From positions 124,001 through 188,000 of the forward strand of contig NZ_AUGR01000010.1 in assembly GCF_000422765.1 (NCBI RefSeq): 64,000 nucleotides of DNA, in the 5' to 3' direction. Positions 1 through 8,581 of this stretch are shown here, piece after piece. The position numbers and the translations under genes were made by a program. Origin of the DNA: Neptunomonas japonica DSM 18939. GTDB lineage: Bacteria; Pseudomonadota; Gammaproteobacteria; Pseudomonadales; Balneatricaceae. Each line of letters begins with the position of its first letter. Positions within the stretch are counted from its first letter, which is position 1. The notes under the pieces are model-generated. The model did not search any database, was not told the origin of the DNA, and saw nothing but the letters and a program-made list of their open reading frames with translations.

Positions 1-717
1 AAATCTTCTACTGCTGCTGTTGATCTTTATAAAACATTTGTAGATGGCGAGTGTATTGTCACTAATGCAAGAACAGCAGAAATGTGTAAACTGACAGAGA
101 ATAGTTTTCGAGATGTGAATATCGCATTTGCAAATGAACTTTCGATGATTTGTGATAAACAGGATGTCAATGTTTGGGAATTAATTGCGTTAGCAAATAG
201 ACACCCGAGAGTAGATATACTACAACCTGGTTGCGGGGTTGGCGGCCACTGTATTGCTGTAGATCCATGGTTTATAGTGAGTTCTTCTCCTGAAGATGCC
301 AATATCATACGAATGGCACGTGAAATAAATGATAAAAAACCAAAATGGGTTGTAGAGAAAGCAAACGAAATAGTTAAAAACAAACTAATTGAAAACCCTG
401 CATTGAAGACTGAAGATATAGTTATCGCTTGTTTAGGTCTTGCTTTTAAACCTGATATAGATGATTTAAGAGAAAGTCCAGCCTTAATGATAACGAAGGA
501 AATAATTGAAAAACATGCAGGAAAAGTCATTATAGTAGAGCCAAATATCACTAAGCTACCTCAAGATTTAGAGGGTAAATGTGAGTTGTATGAACTGGTA
601 CCTGCCCTTGCTGAATCAGATATAGTGGTCTTGCTCGTTGATCACAAAGGTTTTAAAAATCTAGATAAAAGCATGTATAGTGATGTTAAAGTGCTAGATA
701 CCAGAGGGATTTGGTAG
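1..717 (+). CDS. wecC: UDP-N-acetyl-D-mannosamine dehydrogenase, 3' part
   Basis: The frame is open from base 1, so the gene begins upstream of the window; 238 residues are visible. WecC oxidises UDP-ManNAc to UDP-ManNAcA with NAD+, supplying a uronic-acid sugar for surface polysaccharides. The visible part holds the GCGVGGHC segment (catalytic Cys at window residue 84) followed by DPW, typical of the nucleotide-sugar dehydrogenase active site, and the C-terminal UDP-binding domain with ACLGLAFKPDIDDLRESPA. It ends in DTRGIW. It is the first gene of the capsule locus read here; the partner epimerase WecB would be expected upstream. The N-terminal NAD-binding domain is out of view. Confidence 0.93.
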   Translation, partial: KSSTAAVDLYKTFVDGECIVTNARTAEMCKLTENSFRDVNIAFANELSMICDKQDVNVWELIALANRHPRVDILQPGCGVGGHCIAVDPWFIVSSSPEDANIIRMAREINDKKPKWVVEKANEIVKNKLIENPALKTEDIVIACLGLAFKPDIDDLRESPALMITKEIIEKHAGKVIIVEPNITKLPQDLEGKCELYELVPALAESDIVVLLVDHKGFKNLDKSMYSDVKVLDTRGIW

Positions 718-731
718 GTTGTAAGCTTTTA

Positions 732-755
732 GCCCATATGAAATTTTATATGGGC
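732..755 (+). repeat. Intergenic hairpin between wecC and the next glycosyltransferase
   Basis: Perfect 8-bp arms GCCCATAT (732-739) and ATATGGGC (748-755) enclose an 8-base loop. No T-run follows, so it is a poor intrinsic terminator. It may be a transcript-processing or stabilising stem in the 66-bp gap. Confidence 0.4.
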
Positions 756-783
756 ACTTAATATTTATAATTGAAGTGGCATT

Positions 784-2910
784 ATGTTTTTTGAAAAATT
801 CAAATCTGCATTAAAAAAATTATATTGGAAGTATAATAAACTCAGCAAAGGCACTGGCTTACTTAGACTAAATACTAAGCAACGTGACTTATCTTTAAAA
901 CATCTTAGTTTTAATATTAAACGGCTTCAAAAAGGTGAGTCTTATAGGATTGTAGGGGTTGTTTTTGTAGAGGGGGTAGCTATAGAGAAAGCTGCTATAT
1001 TGTCGGTTTCCTTTTTTGACAAAAATGGAACTTTTATATCTATGGGGGAGAAGAGTATTGGTTTTAAACCATCCCCAAAGTACGGTAACTACAAGTATTT
1101 GCAAGGATCAGATGGTGGGGAGCCTTATGATATTATTATTCCAGTACCTGATTTATCAGTTCAATGTAAGATAAAAATAATCTCTAAAAGTGGCATTAAA
1201 TCTTTTTTAAAGCCCGGTGCATATATTGAGAAAATTGAGTTAAAACATAGAAGGGCACTCACTAAGTTAGTTTCTATTATTGATGAAAATGTCGTTTCTG
1301 GTAGTCCAATAAATATATCTACTATCTCATCTTTGTTAGAACCTGTCTTAAAGGATAAAGATAGAGGTTTTATCTTGGTCAAAAGTTTTGAGTATTATAT
1401 GACGACACGCCCAGAGGTTGCATGTTATCTGGGGTGGCTCGCTTGGAGAAGCACAAGAAATTCAGATATCCAGAAACTTGTTAGGTCCCAGTTAACCCAT
1501 CTTGGGAAAATGTTTGAAACAAAACAGTTTCTGGACGAAATTGAGGAGGTTATGGTTTTTCCTCCTAAACTAAGTTTATCTCGTCGAATAGGCGATGAAA
1601 TTGAGAAAATGGAAGAAGGCTTTGTATATGCTGCCACTGAAATGAACTTGGCATATGAACCTAATAAAGAAGTGCTGTATCTACTTCATAACTGTCTTCC
1701 ATATAATTCGGGAGGATATGCAACAAGAACTCATGGCTTGTTAAAAGGAATAGACGAGGTTAGCGATTTTAAGGTTCATGGCCTCTCTAGGCCAGGGTAT
1801 CCCACTGATCATAAAAAACATATTAGTTTTAAGTTACCAGTCGTAATACCAGACTCTGACTTAATTGATGGTATCTATTATTTTAGGTGTAATCAAAAAA
1901 TAAGAAAGTCGAGTCTGACGCTTTCAGAATATGTTGAATTCTTCTCAAAAGAAATTATTAATTTGGCGAAAAAACATAAAATTTCTATTATTCATGCCGC
2001 ATCAAATTACCCTAATGGCATAGCCGCCAATATTGCAGCAAAACAGCTAGGTATTCGTTCTATCTATGAAGTGCGTGGTTTATGGGAGATTACAAGGTTA
2101 TCAAGGCAGAAGGAATGGGATAAAACAGAACAATTTGCTTTTACCGCGAAAATGGAAGCTGAAGCTTGTCGTGGTGCCGATGCTGTATTTACAATAACCG
2201 ATGCTCTAAAGAAAATAATGATAGATAGAGGAGTGGAAGGGAATAAAATATCTATTGTTCCTAACTGTGTTCATTCTAATAAATTTTCACCTCTTGAGCC
2301 TGATCTAAAGTTGGCTTCCGAGTTAGGTATCAGTAAAGATGATACTGTGATTGGTTATATAGGGTCTATAGTCAACTATGAAGGGCTTGATACACTTTTA
2401 TATGCATTAGCAAAATTAAAAAGTAGGGGTGTAAACTCTTTCAAATTTTTATTAGTGGGTGATGGTGCTGAGCTGGGTTATTTACGTTCATTAATTCATG
2501 ACTTGTTATTAACCGATGATGTTATCATTACAGGAAGAGTAGCTCATGAGTTAGTGCAGAGTTATTATTCGCTGGTTGAAATAGCCCCATTTCCCAGGAA
2601 GCCATATCTTGTATGTGAGGCAGTATCGCCATTGAAGCCGTTTGAAGCAATGGCTTCTGAGAAAGCCGTCATAGTTTCAAGTTGTGATGCCTTAACAGAA
2701 ATTGTTGAGCATGGAAAAAATGGTCTGGTCTTTCAGAAAGGGTCTGTAGAAGCTTTAGCTGACTCTTTACAGTTATTATTAGAAGACCGTAATTTAATGA
2801 GAAATTTAAGTTTGGCTGGTCGTGAATGGGTTTGTTCGGAACGAGACTGGAAGAATTCTTCTCAAGTAGTTTCAGAAGTATATGAAAAGTTATTTGCAAG
2901 TTTACAATAA
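784..2910 (+). CDS. Glycosyltransferase family 4 protein with a long N-terminal extension
   Basis: A 708-residue protein. Residues about 290-700 form a GT-B glycosyltransferase of the GT4 type: a glycine-rich NSGGYATRTHG loop near residue 310, an ADAVFTITDALKK stretch, and the donor-binding half with GSIVNYEGLDTLL and a CEAVSPLKPFEAMA motif (E-x7-E). The first 280 residues are not recognised; they include a predicted beta-rich part (about 40-155) and a helical part. No signal peptide is seen, so it probably acts at the inner face of the inner membrane on capsule precursors. It sits 24 bp before the heparinase-like gene and is visibly AT-richer than the genes after 7 kb. The acceptor and donor sugars cannot be read from sequence. 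Confidence 0.85.
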   Translation: MFFEKFKSALKKLYWKYNKLSKGTGLLRLNTKQRDLSLKHLSFNIKRLQKGESYRIVGVVFVEGVAIEKAAILSVSFFDKNGTFISMGEKSIGFKPSPKYGNYKYLQGSDGGEPYDIIIPVPDLSVQCKIKIISKSGIKSFLKPGAYIEKIELKHRRALTKLVSIIDENVVSGSPINISTISSLLEPVLKDKDRGFILVKSFEYYMTTRPEVACYLGWLAWRSTRNSDIQKLVRSQLTHLGKMFETKQFLDEIEEVMVFPPKLSLSRRIGDEIEKMEEGFVYAATEMNLAYEPNKEVLYLLHNCLPYNSGGYATRTHGLLKGIDEVSDFKVHGLSRPGYPTDHKKHISFKLPVVIPDSDLIDGIYYFRCNQKIRKSSLTLSEYVEFFSKEIINLAKKHKISIIHAASNYPNGIAANIAAKQLGIRSIYEVRGLWEITRLSRQKEWDKTEQFAFTAKMEAEACRGADAVFTITDALKKIMIDRGVEGNKISIVPNCVHSNKFSPLEPDLKLASELGISKDDTVIGYIGSIVNYEGLDTLLYALAKLKSRGVNSFKFLLVGDGAELGYLRSLIHDLLLTDDVIITGRVAHELVQSYYSLVEIAPFPRKPYLVCEAVSPLKPFEAMASEKAVIVSSCDALTEIVEHGKNGLVFQKGSVEALADSLQLLLEDRNLMRNLSLAGREWVCSERDWKNSSQVVSEVYEKLFASLQ

Positions 2911-2934
2911 GCTTTAGTTTTTTAGGAAATAGTC

Positions 2935-5505
2935 ATGTCTAATCAAGCCGGAAATAACCTTTTCTATGGTATTCAAAATGTTAGTTTAGTGGATAGAAAG
3001 TGTTATCTTCATAGGATTTTTCCATATGGTGATTATACTGATAAATTTGACGATTTGATAAATTCTAGGGTTTTTTTACCAAGACGAGACTGTAAGCCAT
3101 TTTATATTAGTTTTCCAGTTGACTGGGAGGCTACTGCTCATATGAAAGATAGAAACTGGCGTATGCAGCTACAGGGCTGGTCTGTTTTTCATCCTATAAT
3201 GAATTTTTTTGATGAGTTTGATGATAAAAGAAAAGTATTAAATTACTTCTTCGAGTTTGCTAATGATTGGTGGAACTCATATGGAAATGATCTAAATGAT
3301 ATTACTACAAGTCGAATGCCTGAAAGCTATGCTTGGTATGATATGTCTGTTGGATTTAGGGCTTTGGTAATAGGTTTTTTTGTTAATAGAATTCAATATT
3401 TTAATTTAGAAATTTCGCAGGATGAAAAGGAACTTGTTGAAAAATTAATTTCAAAACATATTGCTAATCTTTCAGCAGAAAAAACTTTTAGTTTAAATAA
3501 CCACGGAATGTTTCAAATACAAGGCTTGATGTGCCTTTTAAATTGCTATGGAAGTAATTTATATAGTTTAGAAAAATTATATGCTTTTAAAAAAATGGAA
3601 GAGTTAATTCAAGCTCAATTTGATGAAAATGGCATACATTTAGAGCATTCACCTCATTATCATTTTTTTGCACTTTCAACCTTTGAATCATTATATGCGT
3701 CTGGATGGTATGATGAGAATAAAAGCATTAAAAAGTTGCTTGTTTTAGCTACAGAACGGCTAAAATGGCTAGTAGACCCTAAAAAGCGACCTATTTGTGT
3801 TGGTGATTCCATACTAACAGTACAAAAAAAAGTCGTATTCCCTGAGTCTGATAATAAATATGAAATTTCTGATTTTAAATCAAGTGGGTACTCAGTAGTT
3901 CGTTCGTCATGGAGTACTGCTCCACATGAATCATCAATGTTATTTATGAATGGGGCTTATCATAGTAAAGCCCATAAACATAGAGACTGCTTGACCTTTG
4001 ATTGGTTCGATAATGGAGAGCGAATTATTTGTGATAGTGGTAAATATGGATATAGAAGTGATAAGTATAGAAATTATTTTCTTTCTAGTAGAGCGCATAA
4101 CACAGTTGAAATTGATGGGTTTGATATATTAAAAATTAAAAGTTATGGATCTATTTTATCTGAAGTTGAGGAAGTTGATGATGGAGTATTCAAGCTATCA
4201 GGTTTTTTGAATTATCCTGCTATAAAGCATAAAAGGGATTTGTATTTTAAGCCAGGAAGCTGGGTTGTCATATTAGATGATCTTGAATTTGTGCGAGCAA
4301 GAAAATTTAAGCAATGGTTGCATCTAAATAAAGACTACCGTTTAGTTAGTTCTAGTGGAAATAATCTTTTATTTGTTGGCGAAAATAATAGAACTCTTTT
4401 TGTTGATTGCTTGAACTCTGAATTAGAATCTTCAATACATTGTGGTGATGAAGGTCAGATGCAAGGCTTTCTGTGTGAAAAGGATTTAGTTTTCATGCCG
4501 TCGGTTGCCCTAGGGTTTGAAGGATTTGGAAAAGCTAAAAAGATAGTAACAGTGTTATCCTTAGGGGATAAAGGTAGGGAGGAAGGCAAACATTTTGCCA
4601 GCTTTTTTTTTGAAAAAAAGAAGCGACCTATTATTAAAGATGCCGTTATCAATATTCAAAGGTTGTTGCCAAATATTCCGCATTATATCGAAGATGACTA
4701 TCAAAAAATAAAGTTGGTTCCTGGTAAATCAACTAATAGCACTATCGTTGATAATGTGAGGATTAATTTTTTCTCTGATATTAAGTCGTCAAATAAATTA
4801 CTAGTTATGTTACCTGGTGCATCTTCTCGAGCAAGAGGGCATATCGATTTTCAGCGACATAGTTGGTCTGATGACTTCTCCAACTTTGATGTACTCTCTT
4901 TTACAGACCCTTCTTTGAAAGAAGAGAATGATATTTCTATTGCTTGGTTCCAGCATACAGTAGAGAGTTTTGGTATTACTGCATTATCAAAACTTATTTC
5001 TAGTTTTGTAGAGTCAAAGAAATATCTAATGGAAAATATCATTTTCTTTGGTTCATCGGGTGGAGGCTTTACATCACTCAAACTGGCAAATGATTTTCCT
5101 CGAACTTTGATTATTTCTATAAATCCGCAGATATACTTGTATAACTACAGTAAAATCCACTTCGATAAAATGTTACAAACTTGTTACGCTGGCTTGGATT
5201 ATTCTGAAGTCATAAATAAGTATAAAAACCGTTTAGAAGTAGATATTGATTACACAAAAAGAATTGCTCCAATATATATATATCAAAATATTCATGATAC
5301 AAAGCATCTTAATAAGCATCTAAAACCTTATATAAATAAAAACCCATCTATTTATTGCAGCGAAAGTGATATCGATGAGTCATTAGGTAAACCTAATGCG
5401 TTAAATGTTATCTATTATGATGATTTAGATTCCGGTCATAAACCACCAAGCTCTGACAAAACGCTATGTATGATTAAGTCAGTTACATCAAAGCTTTCTT
5501 TTTAA
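2935..5505 (+). CDS. Heparinase II/III-like protein fused to an alpha/beta-hydrolase-like domain
   Basis: An 856-residue two-part protein. Residues about 60-300 look like the alpha/alpha-toroid and 310-590 the beta-sandwich of heparinase II/III and alginate-lyase families: a GYSVVRSSW start, HSKAHKHRDCLTFDW near residue 342, DSGKYGY and SSRAHNTVEIDG. Residues about 610-850 resemble a serine hydrolase or acyltransferase fold with LLVMLPGASSRARG, the nucleophile-elbow-like GSSGGG at 706-711 and a late DSGHKPP. No signal peptide is present, so a secreted lyase role is unlikely; heparinase-like proteins in capsule loci may trim or edit polysaccharide inside the cell. Start ATG is preceded by AGGA. 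Strongly AT-rich. Confidence 0.8.
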   Translation: MSNQAGNNLFYGIQNVSLVDRKCYLHRIFPYGDYTDKFDDLINSRVFLPRRDCKPFYISFPVDWEATAHMKDRNWRMQLQGWSVFHPIMNFFDEFDDKRKVLNYFFEFANDWWNSYGNDLNDITTSRMPESYAWYDMSVGFRALVIGFFVNRIQYFNLEISQDEKELVEKLISKHIANLSAEKTFSLNNHGMFQIQGLMCLLNCYGSNLYSLEKLYAFKKMEELIQAQFDENGIHLEHSPHYHFFALSTFESLYASGWYDENKSIKKLLVLATERLKWLVDPKKRPICVGDSILTVQKKVVFPESDNKYEISDFKSSGYSVVRSSWSTAPHESSMLFMNGAYHSKAHKHRDCLTFDWFDNGERIICDSGKYGYRSDKYRNYFLSSRAHNTVEIDGFDILKIKSYGSILSEVEEVDDGVFKLSGFLNYPAIKHKRDLYFKPGSWVVILDDLEFVRARKFKQWLHLNKDYRLVSSSGNNLLFVGENNRTLFVDCLNSELESSIHCGDEGQMQGFLCEKDLVFMPSVALGFEGFGKAKKIVTVLSLGDKGREEGKHFASFFFEKKKRPIIKDAVINIQRLLPNIPHYIEDDYQKIKLVPGKSTNSTIVDNVRINFFSDIKSSNKLLVMLPGASSRARGHIDFQRHSWSDDFSNFDVLSFTDPSLKEENDISIAWFQHTVESFGITALSKLISSFVESKKYLMENIIFFGSSGGGFTSLKLANDFPRTLIISINPQIYLYNYSKIHFDKMLQTCYAGLDYSEVINKYKNRLEVDIDYTKRIAPIYIYQNIHDTKHLNKHLKPYINKNPSIYCSESDIDESLGKPNALNVIYYDDLDSGHKPPSSDKTLCMIKSVTSKLSF

Positions 5506-5519
5506 AATATGAGTAATTA

Positions 5520-6518
5520 ATGAACTATAGTCGAAAACCAAAAATCGCATTAATTTCTGATGAGCTAACAAGAACTTGTTTACATAACGATTCTGTATTT
5601 AATGACATCACGCCGTTAAATTATAGGTTTTATTTTAAGTTTGGTCGGCCTGATTTTTTACTGGTTGAGTCTTCATGGTCCGGTTATAAAAGTAAATGGA
5701 AATATAAAATTGCGGCTTATGATATAAAGTATAAAAGAAATAATAATTCTCTTTTAAAATTATTGGATTTAGCAAAAAGTAAAGGTATACCTACAGTTTT
5801 CTGGAATAAAGAAGATGGTGTTCATTTTGAACGATTTATCGATAGTGCACGTCATTTTGACCATATATTTACGGTCGACGAAAATTGTGTTTCTAGATAT
5901 CGAGCAGTTGTTCCAGCATCGACTAGTGTTAATGTGCTAATGTTTCCTGTTCAACCTCGTTATCACTTTTTTCAAGGTTTTAATTTTAAAGATAACTGTG
6001 CTAATTTTATTGGTAGTTATAGTCACCATATTCATGATGAAAGGCGTCGTAGACAAGACTTTCTACTTAAGGCAGCCAGCGATACCTTAGGACTACGGGT
6101 TTATGATAGGAACTCTAAAAGGTCTTCGGCTAACTATCGTTACCCAAACTTAAAAAATATGGAAGTAAACTCTGCAGTATCTAATGATAAAACTGCAGAA
6201 ATTTATCGTAAGCATCTAGTATCGCTTAATGTTAATACAGTTGATGACTCACCTACAATGTACTCTCGCAGACTTATTGAGATCATTGCTTGTGGAGGTA
6301 TTGCTGTCACTACTCCTGCACAGTCTGTTGATATCTTTTTTCGTGACTATTGTCACGTAGTAGATGATTACGAACATGCATATGAATTGTTCTCTCGTTT
6401 GAGAAATGGCCCTTCAAGTCTTGATTTAGATCGCGCTAGAGCAGGTGCGGAATATGTATCAACACATCATACTTGGAGACACCGACTAGATGAAATTTGT
6501 AAAGTTATTGGTTTATAG
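5520..6518 (+). CDS. CgeB-like glycosyltransferase (GT-B type)
   Basis: A 332-residue protein. The C-terminal half carries the pattern of CgeB/DUF3880-type glycosyltransferases: FIGSYSHHIHDERRRRQDF, then a Y-shaped donor pocket with SPTMYSRRLIEIIACGGIAVT, followed by FFRDYCHVVDDYEHA. The N-terminal half has an FWNKEDGVHFERF segment near residue 92. It starts 14 bp after the heparinase-like gene and is likely co-transcribed with it. It probably adds one sugar to the capsule repeat unit, but sugar and linkage are unknown. AT-rich like its two upstream neighbours. Confidence 0.8.
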   Translation: MNYSRKPKIALISDELTRTCLHNDSVFNDITPLNYRFYFKFGRPDFLLVESSWSGYKSKWKYKIAAYDIKYKRNNNSLLKLLDLAKSKGIPTVFWNKEDGVHFERFIDSARHFDHIFTVDENCVSRYRAVVPASTSVNVLMFPVQPRYHFFQGFNFKDNCANFIGSYSHHIHDERRRRQDFLLKAASDTLGLRVYDRNSKRSSANYRYPNLKNMEVNSAVSNDKTAEIYRKHLVSLNVNTVDDSPTMYSRRLIEIIACGGIAVTTPAQSVDIFFRDYCHVVDDYEHAYELFSRLRNGPSSLDLDRARAGAEYVSTHHTWRHRLDEICKVIGL

Positions 6519-6720
6519 CGTTCAACCAGTACTTAATGCATAATTTGGTTATTAATATTAGAGATTTTGAAAAAATGCAGATTTTGAAGCTTTTATTTTT
6601 TCAAATCAAACTCTAGGAATTGCTAATTATTTTAGTTAACTATAAGGATTAATTTTTCATTTGAATTTACGATTGATATAGTTGCTTTCGTTGAACTTTT
6701 AATCTATGGGCTAGAGTATT

Positions 6721-7776
6721 TTGAAAAAGATTCATAATAGTTGGGCTGCCCTTGGTTTTTCTTCTTGGAAAGAAAAATTCATCCCTAGCTTTTTAGAACA
6801 AAAATCTGAAATTGATTTTTTATCTATTCAAAAGTTACCCACTGAGGTACTAACCCAATACTCGAACATTATTGTCTGGTCTAGCCGCCTTACCCCTGAA
6901 CTAGAGAGTTTCTGTTTGCAAATGGATTTACCTTTGTGGCGAATGGAAGATGGCTTTATTCGCTCTGTGGGACTTGGTGCTGACTTAGTTCGCCCTATAT
7001 CATTAGTGAAGGACTCTTGTGGTATCTATTATGATGCTACTCGTCCCTCAGATTTAGAAATTCTCTTAAATACTTATGTCTTTAATGAGAATTTATTGCG
7101 ACGGGCCAAACGTGTCCGCACCCAGTTAGTTGAGTTAAAGCTGTCTAAATATAACGTTGGTATTTCAACAGCGCTTGTTTTGCCAGATGATCGAACAGTT
7201 ATTTTGGTTCCAGGCCAAGTTGAGACAGATGCATCTATTGCTAAAGGTTCTCCGGTTATCAAAACAAATCAGGATTTGTTAGCAGTTGTCAGAAAAGGAA
7301 ACCCTGAGGCCTTTATTATTTATAAACCTCACCCAGATGTTTTGAGCGGTGGCCGTCTTGGTGAATTGGCAACTAGTGTAGATACGTTACACGATTTAAT
7401 TGTTACTGATATGTCGATTACTGATCTGTTTGATGTGGTTGATGAAATTCATACGATGAGCTCGTTGACTGGTTTTGAGGGATTATTGAGAGAGAAGAAG
7501 GTTTTTACCTACGGCATGCCTTTTTATGCAGGGTGGGGGCTTACTGTCGATTATTTATCGTGTGATCGCCGCAGCAAACAGTTATCACTCGACCAATTAG
7601 TTGCTGCAACTTTAATTTTATATCCTATTTATGTTGATCCTCATTCCGGCGATGTTGTCGATATTGAAACGGCTATTATCTTGCTTATGAAAAAACTAGA
7701 TAATCCACAAGGCCCTAGTTTTAAAACGCGTATTAAACGATTGATTAACAATATATTATTCAAAAAACGTGAGTAG
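6721..7776 (+). CDS. Stand-alone KpsC-type Kdo transferase domain (C-half type)
   Basis: A 351-residue protein with a TTG start at 6721. It matches one of the two glycosyltransferase halves of KpsC, the enzyme that builds the beta-Kdo linker of group 2 capsules on a lipid acceptor. Visible signatures are WAALGFSSWKEKF at residues 8-20, WRMEDGFIRSVGLGADLVRP, GIYYDATRPSDLE, LVPGQVETDASI, YKPHPDVLSGGR and YAGWGLTVD, ending in YVDPHSGDVVDIETAI from residue 304. The GADLVRPISLV wording is that of the second (C-terminal) half of full KpsC. It is followed by cysQ after 7 bp. A 202-bp AT-rich gap precedes it and may hold a promoter. See the finding on the split kpsC. Confidence 0.85.
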   Translation: MKKIHNSWAALGFSSWKEKFIPSFLEQKSEIDFLSIQKLPTEVLTQYSNIIVWSSRLTPELESFCLQMDLPLWRMEDGFIRSVGLGADLVRPISLVKDSCGIYYDATRPSDLEILLNTYVFNENLLRRAKRVRTQLVELKLSKYNVGISTALVLPDDRTVILVPGQVETDASIAKGSPVIKTNQDLLAVVRKGNPEAFIIYKPHPDVLSGGRLGELATSVDTLHDLIVTDMSITDLFDVVDEIHTMSSLTGFEGLLREKKVFTYGMPFYAGWGLTVDYLSCDRRSKQLSLDQLVAATLILYPIYVDPHSGDVVDIETAIILLMKKLDNPQGPSFKTRIKRLINNILFKKRE

Positions 7777-7783
7777 CTGATAT

Positions 7784-8581
7784 ATGCTTAATGAATTAAA
7801 AATAATTATCCGTCAAGCTGGCTATGTTGTTCTAGATATCTACCATTCGGGATATGAAGTTTCAAATAAAGCAGATCTTAGCCCTGTCACAGATGCTGAT
7901 ATAGCCGCGCATAACATATTGCTTAAAGGCTTAAGAGCTCTAACTCCTGATATACCTATATTATCTGAAGAGTCTTATGATGCTGAAAATACAGAACGCT
8001 TAAATTGGCCAACGTTTTGGTTAGTAGACCCTCTGGATGGTACAAAAGAGTTTATCAAAAGAAACGGTGAATTCACTATCAATATTGCATTAATAGTCGA
8101 AGGTGTACCTGTCTTAGGTTTGGTTTATGCTCCAGTAACAAACACCTTATATTGGGGGCAAGAAGGTAAAGGAGCATATAAGCAAATTAGCGGTGCTCTT
8201 CCAATAACCATTCATGTAGCACCAGTACCTAAAAATGCGGCTGGATGGCGAGTGGTCGGAAGCCGTTCTCATCAATCTGATCGATTTTATGCATTTATGC
8301 AAGCATTGCCTGATGCTGATATTGTTGCAATTGGAAGTTCGCTAAAATTGTGTTTAGTTGCAGAAGGTAGTGCTGATTTATATCCTCGTTTAAGCCCTAC
8401 GAGTGAGTGGGATACAGCCGCAGGGCATGCTGTCTTGTTAGCCGCTGGAGGTCAGCTGGTTGAATGGCCATCGCTAAAGCCACTGCTATACAATGTGCAC
8501 GTGGATACTATACTCAATCCTGATTTTATGGCGTGTGCTAAGCCAAGCTCTTTATGGGCATCAATAGGTAACGATGAATAA
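7784..8581 (+). CDS. cysQ: 3'(2'),5'-bisphosphate nucleotidase
   Basis: A 265-residue member of the inositol-monophosphatase superfamily. CysQ hydrolyses PAP (3'-phosphoadenosine 5'-phosphate), the by-product of sulfotransferases and PAPS reductase, to AMP. The metal-binding motifs are visible: SEES, WLVDPLDGTKEFIKRNGEFTINIAL and, near the C-terminus, EWDTAAGHAVLLAAGG. Normal length for CysQ. It lies between two kpsC-type genes and overlaps the second by 8 bp (8574-8581), so it belongs to the same operon. Its position could reflect capsule sulfation or simply the frequent presence of cysQ in surface-polysaccharide loci; no sulfotransferase is visible in the window. Confidence 0.92.
   Translation: MLNELKIIIRQAGYVVLDIYHSGYEVSNKADLSPVTDADIAAHNILLKGLRALTPDIPILSEESYDAENTERLNWPTFWLVDPLDGTKEFIKRNGEFTINIALIVEGVPVLGLVYAPVTNTLYWGQEGKGAYKQISGALPITIHVAPVPKNAAGWRVVGSRSHQSDRFYAFMQALPDADIVAIGSSLKLCLVAEGSADLYPRLSPTSEWDTAAGHAVLLAAGGQLVEWPSLKPLLYNVHVDTILNPDFMACAKPSSLWASIGNDE

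Noticed and set aside
27..551. Open frame of 174 codons on the minus strand over wecC
   Set aside because: It is antisense to a clear WecC coding frame and has no family-like wording or ribosome site.
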